DNA from: Candidatus Bathyarchaeota archaeon
GTDB taxonomy: Archaea; Thermoproteota; Bathyarchaeia; TCS64
DNA length: 16,443 nucleotides
Reading direction: 5' to 3'
NCBI GenBank assembly: GCA_937877765.1
Contig: CALGBN010000489.1
Span: 1-16,443, forward strand
In this document: positions 6,379-14,129 of the stretch, one piece after another
Numbering within the stretch: the stretch's first letter is position 1
Layout: the number at the start of each line of letters is the position of its first letter
Made by a program: the position numbers and the translations under genes
The notes under the pieces: model-generated
Told to the model about the DNA's origin: nothing
Seen by the model: only the letters and a program-made list of their open reading frames with translations
Database searches by the model: none

Positions 6379-7800
6379 CTACCAGGAACCGCCCCGTTCC
6401 AAAAACTCCTTGGTCTCGGGGTGGATGTCCTTATAGTTCTTCTTGATATACTCTCTCATCTCATCAGCAAGCGCCATAGTCCTGTCGTATCCCTGCTCCT
6501 TGATGAAGTCATCTATCTCCTGCTTGGTCTTCCTTCGTGGATTCCAGTTCTCCTCATTAGCAACCCTGAACACGATACGTGTATGGTTCGCTGCTGCTAG
6601 ACGCAGATTCTTCATCTCCACCTTATCAAGTGTATCATACTTGGTGTGTCCATATCCCCTACCTGTACGTACAGCAGTTGGGTCGCTGTTGGTTGCACAT
6701 GGTACACTCTTGAGGAAGAATGGCCAGTGGTCGCTGTATGGTCCGACACCCTGTTTGGTAGGTATCTCGGCCTTCATCTCCGTCTCCCACTTCTTAACAA
6801 GCTTCTCAATCGAAGGATAGTCGTGGATGTTCAAGCCCTTCTTACCTGCACCTCCAGCTGCATCGAGATTCAGCATAAACCTGCACTTGTCTAACTCAGC
6901 TTCATGTTTAGCTGTGTAAGCATAGCTACCGTAGAGACCGATCTCCTCCGCCCCAAAGGTCATACACCGGACACGCCGTTTGAGTTTGTCCTTAACCATG
7001 CAGAGGTTTCTTGCGATCTCCATTACGGTTACTGCCCCGCTTGCTGGATCGACAGCGCCTTGACTGATATCATGTCCATCCAGGTGGCTTCCAACTACAA
7101 CATACTCATCATCAACCACCTTTGAGGGCACCACGTCACCAACCACGTTCCATGTCTGAAGGTCATGATTCTTATCCGTGGTCTTGATCTTCACAACCAC
7201 CTCATCCTCCCGCTTAAGCAATCTTTCAAGGAACGTACCATCCTCATAGCTAATTCCTATAGCAGGAATAACCGGGTTGATACCACCAGTTGGTGGACCA
7301 TACGCCGGATAGTGATTCATGAAAATCCAGCCCTTTGCACCAGCCAGTACACTACGCATATACTTCTCGCTCCTGTGAAGGAACCGCTTCATATCCGGTG
7401 GACTAGCAGAAGTGACCATCACAATCTTGTCTTTAAGTTTCTCCTCATCATAGTCCTTTATCGCTCCAGGGCCAATGAAGACAAGTTCACCTTCTACCAT
7501 AGAGCCTATACTGTGTGGTAGACTGATGACTTCAAAGCTCTTCTCGATGGGGCTTACTACTTCAAGGGTGGCTGGTCCGCGTGTCCAGCCGTGGATTGTG
7601 AACTCTTCTGCCTTTACGTTCTCACAGCCATATTCTTTGAGTTTCTTCATGATATATTCTACAGCGGCCCTGTCTCCGGGTAGTCCGGGGAACCTGCTTC
7701 CATGAACGTCACATAGAATCTCTAGGTTGTCCATGGACTCAGAACCTGTGTAGATTTCTGACATGATCTTTTTGTCAACTTCAATGTATGGATTTGTCAA
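6379..7800 (-). CDS. M28-family zinc metallopeptidase (paralog 1)
   Basis: 473 residues from the chosen start. An N-terminal segment (1-70) is followed by a PA-type insert (about 80-215) and the M28 catalytic domain. The full di-zinc set is visible: H239 with D241 in SHLDGHD, D251, E285-E286 in GAEEIGL, D313 in NLDAAG and H385 in GHTKYDT. The pattern is closest to carboxypeptidase Q-like and aminopeptidase members. No signal peptide, so it is probably cytoplasmic; the substrate is unknown. I chose the TTG at 7800 because GGAG lies 6 bases upstream and the TATA box (7834-7841) predicts transcription near 7811. A TTG at 7827 would precede that site. The ATG at 7764 would remove residues that align with paralog 2. 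Confidence 0.9.
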   Translation of the reverse strand: MTNPYIEVDKKIMSEIYTGSESMDNLEILCDVHGSRFPGLPGDRAAVEYIMKKLKEYGCENVKAEEFTIHGWTRGPATLEVVSPIEKSFEVISLPHSIGSMVEGELVFIGPGAIKDYDEEKLKDKIVMVTSASPPDMKRFLHRSEKYMRSVLAGAKGWIFMNHYPAYGPPTGGINPVIPAIGISYEDGTFLERLLKREDEVVVKIKTTDKNHDLQTWNVVGDVVPSKVVDDEYVVVGSHLDGHDISQGAVDPASGAVTVMEIARNLCMVKDKLKRRVRCMTFGAEEIGLYGSYAYTAKHEAELDKCRFMLNLDAAGGAGKKGLNIHDYPSIEKLVKKWETEMKAEIPTKQGVGPYSDHWPFFLKSVPCATNSDPTAVRTGRGYGHTKYDTLDKVEMKNLRLAAANHTRIVFRVANEENWNPRRKTKQEIDDFIKEQGYDRTMALADEMREYIKKNYKDIHPETKEFLERGGSW

Positions 7801-7833
7801 AATCTTCTCCGCAGAATACCCCCACAATTACTG

Positions 7834-7841
7834 ATATAAAA
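7834..7841 (-). promoter_or_regulatory. TATA box of the M28 paralog 1 gene
   Basis: TTTTATAT on the minus strand, a near-consensus archaeal TATA box about 37 bases before the TTG at 7800. The predicted leader of about 11 bases starts with GGAG, so this gene seems to have a short Shine-Dalgarno leader rather than being leaderless. Confidence 0.55.
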
Positions 7842-7944
7842 CCTTCAATCACTGAAATAACGAGAAACATACTCTCTAATTCCTGAGATCAAATACTGAA
7901 ACTAAATTTGGCTTCACAAGATAATCATAATCCACTGAAAACTG

Positions 7945-7950
7945 TTTTAT
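7945..7950 (+). promoter_or_regulatory. TATA-like box of the CapA-like gene
   Basis: TTTTAT, centred about 32 bases before the TTG at 7980, predicting a leader of only about 6 bases. Confidence 0.45.
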
Positions 7951-7979
7951 CCTCACCTACCACACATCATTGAACAAAA

Positions 7980-9290
7980 TTGGCAAAGGAAACCTCATTC
8001 TTCCTAGCGGGTGACGCATTCCAAGCCCGCTGCATCCATCAATACAAGGATCAAGACGACGTACAAGCCATCTTCGATCACATACAAGGCGCAGACGTTG
8101 CCTTCATGAACCTTGAAATCGCCATCCACGCATTCGAAGGCTACCCCATAGGCGATGGAAAATACGACGCCTATGGGCAAGCTGACCCTGAAGTAGCCGC
8201 AGACGTAGCGAAACAAGGCTTTAGCATTGTAAGCAGGGCAAACAACCACGCCATGGACTATACAGAAGGCGGCATGATAGCCACAACCCAGTACCTAGAA
8301 GCCGCTGGGCTATACCACGCAGGCGCAGGTATGAACCTCGCAGAGGCAAGAGAACCAGCATACATGGAGACACCAAAAGGCATCGTAAGCCTCATCAGCG
8401 CCACCACGTGGGAACTCGGATTAGCAGGACACGCAAGAAAAGACGTCATGGGTAGACCCGGCGTCAACCCCCTCAGAATGGTACCAAAATACCATCTAGA
8501 CCAAGAGGACTGGGAGAGCCTCAAGAAAGTCGCAGACAAACTTGGATTACTACCCTCAGAATACGAGAACGGGTATAACTTCCCTTTCAGAGGACACAAA
8601 TTCGTACCTAGCGACAAAACCATGCGCGAATACACCCCCCACCCAGTTGACCTAGCTGAAAACCTGCAAGCCGTACGCGACGCAAAACAGATCAGCGACT
8701 GGGTTATGTTCAGTCTCCACGGTCACTACGAGGAAGTCCATCCACCAGTGGGCTACCGCGAGAAAGAGATACCTTTGAAGGCAGTGGTAGATTTTGCGCA
8801 CCAAGTTATTGATGCAGGCGCAGACATCTACGTAGGACACGGACCACACATCCTCCGAGGCATCGAGATATACAAGAATAAACCCATCTTCTACAGCCTA
8901 GGCAACTACATATTCCAAAGCACCCTAGCAAGACGCCAACCAGCAGACCTCTACGAACTCTGGGGACTAGACGGAGAAACCACAACAGTAGAACTCTACA
9001 TGACACGTGAGAAACCACCCAGCAAGTTCTTCCAAGACCCGGCATACTGGGAAAGCGTAGTAGCAGAACTCGACTACGAGGAAAAACAACTCAAGGAGAT
9101 CAGACTGATACCCATCCACCTAGATATGGACCCAGAGAAACCCCTACACGAACAAAGAACCACGGCAGGAGTACCCCACAGAGCCTACGGAGATCAAGCA
9201 AAAAGCATCATAACGAACATGCAGCGCCTCTGTAAACTCTACGACACAAAAATAGAGTACAAGGATGAGGTCGGAGTAATCCGCCTCTAA
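7980..9290 (+). CDS. CapA/PgsA-like metallophosphoesterase-fold protein
   Basis: 436 residues. The sequence follows the CapA (PGA_cap) family, named for poly-gamma-glutamate capsule proteins. Motifs are GD at 11-12, NLE at 44-46, NNHAMDY at 88-94, HGH at 247-249, GHGPH at 286-290 and SLGNY at 306-310. These His, Asp and Asn residues sit where the related calcineurin-like fold binds two metals, which suggests hydrolase activity. Unlike bacterial CapA/PgsA, it has no membrane anchor or signal peptide, and no PgsB or PgsC gene is nearby, so capsule synthesis is unlikely. The start is TTG at 7980; the next in-frame ATG would delete the first motif. It is divergent from one M28 peptidase and overlaps the other by four bases tail to tail. 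Confidence 0.85.
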   Translation: MAKETSFFLAGDAFQARCIHQYKDQDDVQAIFDHIQGADVAFMNLEIAIHAFEGYPIGDGKYDAYGQADPEVAADVAKQGFSIVSRANNHAMDYTEGGMIATTQYLEAAGLYHAGAGMNLAEAREPAYMETPKGIVSLISATTWELGLAGHARKDVMGRPGVNPLRMVPKYHLDQEDWESLKKVADKLGLLPSEYENGYNFPFRGHKFVPSDKTMREYTPHPVDLAENLQAVRDAKQISDWVMFSLHGHYEEVHPPVGYREKEIPLKAVVDFAHQVIDAGADIYVGHGPHILRGIEIYKNKPIFYSLGNYIFQSTLARRQPADLYELWGLDGETTTVELYMTREKPPSKFFQDPAYWESVVAELDYEEKQLKEIRLIPIHLDMDPEKPLHEQRTTAGVPHRAYGDQAKSIITNMQRLCKLYDTKIEYKDEVGVIRL

Positions 9291-10717
9291 ATAACCTCTT
9301 CCTTACTACCGCTTAGCCTGTCTAGGTAAACAATAGTCTCTGGTCTCAGGGTTCCTCGCTTCTTTTCAAGATATGCCTTGAGCTTTATCCCAAGACGGAC
9401 TGTTTCATGAATACCGGCGTTATCAATAATCGCATCTACCTCTTTCTGGGTTCTCTGAGGATAATCCCATTTATCCATGTTCAATATCTTGAAAGCCAGC
9501 ACAGCAGCGTTACCCGCACACTCACGCATAGCCCTAAGATCAACCTTGTCCACGGTATCATACTTGGTGTGCCCAAAACCACGACCACCACGCTTAGCAG
9601 CCTCATCCGGATCACCCATCGTAGCCGTAGCCACACCCTGAAGCAGGAAAGGCCAGTGATCACTATAAGGACCAACTCTTGACCATAACGGTAGATCGAC
9701 GCCTATCTCATTGATCACTTCCTTGAACAAAGGCTCCAGTTGGGGCCAGCCATGAAGACAGAACCCTTGACGCCCAGCCCTACCAGCAGCATCAAAGTTC
9801 ATCATAAACCTAATCTTCTCCATGAAATCTGGATGCGCCTCGCAGTATGCTCTGCTTCCGTAGAGTCCAATCTCCTCTGCGCCGAAACAGATGAACCTAA
9901 TGTTATGCTTCAGATGCTCTTTTTCCTTGGCTAGTGTTCTTCCAAGCTCCATCACCACAGCGGCACCAGTGGCATCATCCAAGGCACCCACAGCAATATC
10001 ATGCCCCTCATAATGAGCACCATAAACAAGCCACTCATCACTACCAGCAGTACCCTTCAAGTCACCCACTACATTCCAAGTATCAACATCAAGATTCCTG
10101 CACTTGGTCTCAAGCCTAAGCTTCACCTCGCCTTTCCGCTCAAGCATCCTCACCAAATACATGCCATCCTCATAGCTCACTCCAACCGCCGGAATAATCG
10201 GACTGATACCCCCAGTAGGCGGACCATAAGCAGGATAATGGTTCATGAAAATCCACCCAGCTGCACCCGCCAAAACACTACGTTGATACTTCTCACTACG
10301 ATGCAAGTAACGGGTCATACCCCGTGGGTTACCGCTATTCACCATAACGATCTTGCCCTCAATCTCGTCCTTACGTTTCTCATAAATGTCAAGGGGCCCA
10401 GCACCAAGATACACCAGCTCAGCCTCAACCACACCCTCACTGCTCATAGGCAACGCGATACAGTCAATATCCTTGCTCTTGGGCTCCGTTAAAGAGAGAC
10501 TGCTGGTATCCCTTATCCAACCCGGAATAGTGAACTTCTCAAGATGCACATTCTCCAAACCATAACCACGCATCTTCCCCGCCATATACTCGCAGCTCTG
10601 CTTGTCCATGCCGCTACCCGGCCAACGTGAATCATACTCATCACACAGCTCAACCACAAGATCAAGCGGCTCTGTGCTACTGTAAATATCTCCTAAAATC
10701 CGTTCAACTGGATTCAT
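9287..10717 (-). CDS. M28-family metallopeptidase (paralog 2, variant active site)
   Basis: 476 residues, alignable over its whole length with the peptidase at 6379-7800; the block around 138-170 differs at only two of 33 positions. Zinc ligands are present: H235, D247, E281-E282 (GAEEIGL), D309 and H383. The usual HxD motif is HYE here: E237 (GAG) replaces the Asp that in M28 enzymes lies beside the zinc ligand and orients it. Activity may be retained or altered. No signal peptide. The ATG at 10717 lies 24 bases after a TATTTATT box, so the mRNA is probably leaderless. The coding strand is G+T-rich, opposite in style to the CapA-like gene. Confidence 0.9.
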   Translation of the reverse strand: MNPVERILGDIYSSTEPLDLVVELCDEYDSRWPGSGMDKQSCEYMAGKMRGYGLENVHLEKFTIPGWIRDTSSLSLTEPKSKDIDCIALPMSSEGVVEAELVYLGAGPLDIYEKRKDEIEGKIVMVNSGNPRGMTRYLHRSEKYQRSVLAGAAGWIFMNHYPAYGPPTGGISPIIPAVGVSYEDGMYLVRMLERKGEVKLRLETKCRNLDVDTWNVVGDLKGTAGSDEWLVYGAHYEGHDIAVGALDDATGAAVVMELGRTLAKEKEHLKHNIRFICFGAEEIGLYGSRAYCEAHPDFMEKIRFMMNFDAAGRAGRQGFCLHGWPQLEPLFKEVINEIGVDLPLWSRVGPYSDHWPFLLQGVATATMGDPDEAAKRGGRGFGHTKYDTVDKVDLRAMRECAGNAAVLAFKILNMDKWDYPQRTQKEVDAIIDNAGIHETVRLGIKLKAYLEKKRGTLRPETIVYLDRLSGSKEEVI

Positions 10718-10736
10718 GGTTAAAGATATGCAATAG

Positions 10737-10744
10737 AATAAATA
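10737..10744 (-). promoter_or_regulatory. TATA-like box of the M28 paralog 2 gene
   Basis: TATTTATT on the minus strand, centred about 24 bases before the ATG at 10717. It separates this gene from the upstream five-gene operon. Confidence 0.45.
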
Positions 10745-10747
10745 GAA

Positions 10748-10766
10748 TTACCGGATTACCCGGTAA
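10748..10766 (-). repeat. Perfect 7-bp hairpin at operon end
   Basis: TTACCGG (10748-10754) and CCGGTAA (10760-10766) are exact inverted repeats with a 5-base loop. The loop contains part of the stop codon of the Yip1-like gene (10756-10758). The hairpin could end or protect the operon transcript, but no T-run follows it directly, so a terminator role is unproven. Confidence 0.45.
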
Positions 10767-11400
10767 AGTAATTGATAAGGAGATACACCAAGCTAGGCAA
10801 TAATACAACCATCACTGAGCGAGTACGACTCAACTCATAGTTCTCCTCAACCGCCAAAACAAGCAAAGCAATTGTCGCAATACCCCAGAGGTTCATCAAG
10901 TTTGCGCCGATGAAGGCTGTCAAGAACTTACCCAAACTCCTGTATGAGATGAAATAGTTTGCCAGTGAAGCTGAGTCCATTATTGATGCATCCACAACAC
11001 GTATCAACTGATTTAGTAGACTAGGCACAGATGCAAAACCATGTAGCGCAAACATACGTTTCATAGAACCGTTTCCTCCACTTAGTTTCCCAAGTCCATG
11101 CATTAACAGAGTTGATGCACTCCAACCCAAAAGAATGGTGATACCGGTGCCAATACCGGCAAAGAGCCCCATGGAGCCTTCTATCTGGCTAGTGTCCACT
11201 CCTTCAAGCTGAGGCGATAAGATGCTAAGAGGAATCTTACCCATGTATAACATGCTGCTGTACGCTGCCAGTAGCACCATTACAAACATGACGAGCAGTC
11301 CTTTAGTTAGGTCGCTCTCGTCAACTGTACTAAAAATCTGCCGAGGCTTATACAAAACCCCGGTTACTTGTCCAATAAATCCCGGTTTTTCATCACTCAT
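10756..11400 (-). CDS. Yip1-like multi-pass membrane protein
   Basis: 214 residues. A short cytoplasmic head with 'VLYKPRQIFSTV' is the usual start of Yip1-domain proteins. Hydrophobic segments follow: about 33-54, 77-103, two between about 150 and 184 (LGKFLTAFIGANLMNLWGIATIALLVLAV), and 195-212. A more polar amphipathic region lies near 110-135. Prokaryotic Yip1-domain proteins are of unknown function and often sit beside transporters. The ATG overlaps the permease stop codon by eight bases (ATGAGTGA), so translation is probably coupled, making it the last gene of the PadR-ABC operon. Confidence 0.75.
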   Translation of the reverse strand: MSDEKPGFIGQVTGVLYKPRQIFSTVDESDLTKGLLVMFVMVLLAAYSSMLYMGKIPLSILSPQLEGVDTSQIEGSMGLFAGIGTGITILLGWSASTLLMHGLGKLSGGNGSMKRMFALHGFASVPSLLNQLIRVVDASIMDSASLANYFISYRSLGKFLTAFIGANLMNLWGIATIALLVLAVEENYELSRTRSVMVVLLPSLVYLLINYFTG

Positions 11401-12586
11401 GTCTCAACGCCTCCACAGGGTTCATGTTAGAAGCCCTGTACGCAGGGTATAACCCTGACGCGATACTTGTCGCGACTGCGAACACAACCACCTCGAACCC
11501 AAGCATAATTGAGCTAGATGTGGTCAAATCTATGAAACTTCCTATTATTCCAGCTAAAAGATACCCGAAGCCCGCTCCAATAGCTCCACCAATCATTCCT
11601 GTCAGCATAGCCTCTGTTAGAAACATCATTAAAACATCAAGGCTCTTGGCTCCAAGTGCCTTCATTGTGCCAATCTCCTTGGTACGCTCCATCACACTAA
11701 CTGTCATTGTATTGATGATGCCAACGCCAGCAACAACTAGACTAATGCCTGCAATCCCACCTAGGACAGACTGAATAGTTCCTAGAATAGACTCCACTTG
11801 TTCCTGCGCTGATGCAGCTGTTATAACAGTTGCTCTATCTCCCATCTTTTCCTCTATCCCCCCCGCGGCTTCGTCAACTACATCTATACTATCAGCCTGC
11901 GCTAAAAAATAGCTGAACTCGTTTCCAGTCTCAAATAATTGCTGAGCCGTCTTCAACGGGATAGCGATGGAATCATCAAGGTTTGCCCCGAAGCTGCTAC
12001 CTGTCTCCTTAAGAATTCCAATGACTCTCAAAGTCAACTCCTTTTCCACGTCATCAACAGTAGCAGCTATCTTAATCCTGTCCCCAAGTTCTACAATGGG
12101 CTCATCAAGATCCAGTGGCTGCGCGATATTAGCTCCAACAATAACCACCGCAGAATCCGATTGAACAAAGTTACGTCCTTCCTCTAGCTCGGTGTTAGGG
12201 TTTAGCTCCTTGTACGCCCTTTCTACCCCATACACGTCAGTGGCAAAGTATCGTCCATTTATAGTATATTCCGCGATTTTATTGGCGATAATTGGCGTAA
12301 CTCCCTTCACATAATCAACCCTGCTTACAATATCCAAGTCACGCCAATTCAATGAACCACCTGTCATGGTCATACCTGAACCAATCTCACCTGGCATAAT
12401 AATCAGGTTACTTGGGCCAAAAACATTCAACTGCCCAGTTACGCTATCCTGAAGCCCCTCTGTGATACTAATCAAGCCAGTGATCGCCGCGCACCCGATT
12501 AAGATGCCCACTAGGTTTAGAGCGAACCTGAACTTGCGTCCTTTTAAGCCGTTGAAGGCTATGAGGAGTGTATCAACAGGGTTCAA
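11393..12586 (-). CDS. MacB-type ABC transporter permease
   Basis: 397 residues with the MacB/LolC layout. TM1 is about 21-41, a large extracytoplasmic MacB_PCD domain spans about 45-265, and three more helices of the FtsX domain lie at about 270-297, 315-342 and 355-385. It ends in 'YPAYRASNMNPVEALRHE', the standard tail of this family. These permeases do not pass substrate through a pore; they transmit ATPase motion to the extracytoplasmic domain. Partners are the ATPase at 14130-14831 and probably the secreted protein encoded just upstream. The start is TTG at 12586, supported by AGGAGA about 7 bases upstream; that motif overlaps the preceding gene's stop codon region. No MacA-like adaptor gene is present. 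Confidence 0.9.
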   Translation of the reverse strand: MNPVDTLLIAFNGLKGRKFRFALNLVGILIGCAAITGLISITEGLQDSVTGQLNVFGPSNLIIMPGEIGSGMTMTGGSLNWRDLDIVSRVDYVKGVTPIIANKIAEYTINGRYFATDVYGVERAYKELNPNTELEEGRNFVQSDSAVVIVGANIAQPLDLDEPIVELGDRIKIAATVDDVEKELTLRVIGILKETGSSFGANLDDSIAIPLKTAQQLFETGNEFSYFLAQADSIDVVDEAAGGIEEKMGDRATVITAASAQEQVESILGTIQSVLGGIAGISLVVAGVGIINTMTVSVMERTKEIGTMKALGAKSLDVLMMFLTEAMLTGMIGGAIGAGFGYLLAGIIGSFIDLTTSSSIMLGFEVVVFAVATSIASGLYPAYRASNMNPVEALRHE

Positions 12587-12596
12587 GTTAGTTCTC

Positions 12597-14129
12597 CTAT
12601 GGTCCTAGTCCGAGGAGTCTCCGTATCCACACCCAGAAGCCGCCATCTTGAGGCTCTGGGGTATCATCAATTTGTTCTCCGATGCTGATGTCTAGTCCTA
12701 TCTGTTCTTCGTGTTCTCTGTTCAAGTGGTCCCTGTACTTGACGCTGAGTTTGAGTTCATGGTCGCCTTCTGGTGCATCTGAGTCTACTTTGTAGTTTAT
12801 ATCGAATGGGATTGGGCTGTCTGGGTCAACGGCTCCTATGTATTCGTCGCTTCCGCTTACCCGCTTCACAACATCATCCTCGACGACGCCGATTGAAACA
12901 AACTCAACGCTCTCAGTACCAATCAAAAGAAGGTCTGCTTCAAGCTCTTTTATCTCTCCCGCTGCCGCGGTCTCACTTGGTACATCAAGGAACTCAAAGT
13001 CGATAAGACCATCTACTAATAATGTCATAGTCTCAGTGATGGATTTTGATGTTCCCCGGTTGCTAGTATAGCTGATTGTAGCCGTAACAGGATACTGTCC
13101 TGCTGCAATACTACCAGACGCCAATAGACTATAGGTTGCTTTTGTGTTTTCACCTACATCCAAGTCCCCTAAGTTGACAACAGATGGGCTAACTGGTGAA
13201 ATCGGGCTAGAAGATGAGAAGCTTATGGTTCCAAGAAGATCATAAGCTACAGCGCCTGTGCATTTTATGTTTAATTCAACTGTGAAAATGTCACCGGGTA
13301 GTATTGATTCCTCTAATACTTTCATTTCATCAATAGTGACTAGTGTGGTTCTTACTGCCGCTGATGATGCTACATTGATTGGAAGTGAGAAACTCTGATG
13401 GAACCTATTACCATCAATATCTTTGTATGAAGCAACCGCGGTTATTGAATAAGTTCCTAAAACTGTTCCCTCGATGATCGATATTTTTGGATTAACTGTG
13501 AATGAGTCCTCTGATTCAAGCTCATCGACATCAGTTACGATGTTATTTGTAATAGTGATGCTACTTGTCGAGGAGCTCAAAACAACATTAATGTCATTGA
13601 TTGTTTCATTATCAACATTCCTGAACTCGAAACTGACATCATTTATAGCTCCTGCTTTTACCTCGATATTTTCCAAAGTCGGACTATAAACTAGACTTGG
13701 TGTAAACGCCTCTGATACTACTATGCCAATTGGTACAGTAAGAGAATCTGAGGATATTGAACCAGATCGACCATAAGATACTGTAAGTGATAGACTATAT
13801 GCTCCTAGGGGGAGGCTCTGATCAACGTATATTGTTGGTTGATAGTTCTTTGATTTATCTGCTTGTATTTCTGAGATAACTTTGTTAGCATCTGAGATTA
13901 CAGTTAGTCCTGATGTGGATGATGAGAGGAACGCCTCAACATCAAATATATTGTAGTCCCCTGTATTTTTTAGTACGATTTTTATCGTGTTTTCTTGTCC
14001 TGCTTTCAGGTAGATGTTGTTAGCACTAACCTGTAGTATAGGTGAATCTGCTGCTTGAGCAGGTATAGTTCCTAGCATCATCATTAGGGTGAATGCTAAT
14101 ACGATTATTGATCGTTTTTTCGTTTTCAT
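12597..14129 (-). CDS. Secreted four-repeat CARDB/COG1361-like protein
   Basis: 510 residues. The signal peptide is 1-26 (KTKKR, hydrophobic core, cleavage after AQA). Four Ig-like beta repeats follow, roughly 29-140, 141-255, 256-375 and 376-488. Each has the pattern 'hydrophobic strand - AG/PG..N - (V/I)xxxNxG - GxYxLxxxxxY' typical of archaeal COG1361 and CARDB domains. The protein is Ser/Thr-rich. The tail (489-510) is Pro/Asp-rich and ends in a short aromatic stretch (GFWVWIRRLLGLGP), too short and too basic for a normal transmembrane anchor. Its ATG follows the ATPase stop codon with no gap, and it lies between ATPase and permease genes, so it is probably the extracytoplasmic partner of this ABC system. 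Confidence 0.8.
   Translation of the reverse strand: MKTKKRSIIVLAFTLMMMLGTIPAQAADSPILQVSANNIYLKAGQENTIKIVLKNTGDYNIFDVEAFLSSSTSGLTVISDANKVISEIQADKSKNYQPTIYVDQSLPLGAYSLSLTVSYGRSGSISSDSLTVPIGIVVSEAFTPSLVYSPTLENIEVKAGAINDVSFEFRNVDNETINDINVVLSSSTSSITITNNIVTDVDELESEDSFTVNPKISIIEGTVLGTYSITAVASYKDIDGNRFHQSFSLPINVASSAAVRTTLVTIDEMKVLEESILPGDIFTVELNIKCTGAVAYDLLGTISFSSSSPISPVSPSVVNLGDLDVGENTKATYSLLASGSIAAGQYPVTATISYTSNRGTSKSITETMTLLVDGLIDFEFLDVPSETAAAGEIKELEADLLLIGTESVEFVSIGVVEDDVVKRVSGSDEYIGAVDPDSPIPFDINYKVDSDAPEGDHELKLSVKYRDHLNREHEEQIGLDISIGEQIDDTPEPQDGGFWVWIRRLLGLGP

Noticed and set aside
8004..9045. Several minus-strand open frames under the CapA-like gene
   Set aside because: They are shadows of a clearly coding plus-strand gene in an A+C-rich block, with no start signals or domains.
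7980..9290. Capsule (poly-gamma-glutamate) synthesis locus
   Set aside because: Only a CapA-like gene is present; no PgsB/CapB ligase or PgsC, and the protein lacks a membrane anchor.
10001..10492. 163-codon open frame on the plus strand
   Set aside because: It is antisense to M28 paralog 2. Its length follows from the A+C-rich plus strand, which makes stop codons rare; the translation is Thr/His/Asn-rich and lacks domain features.
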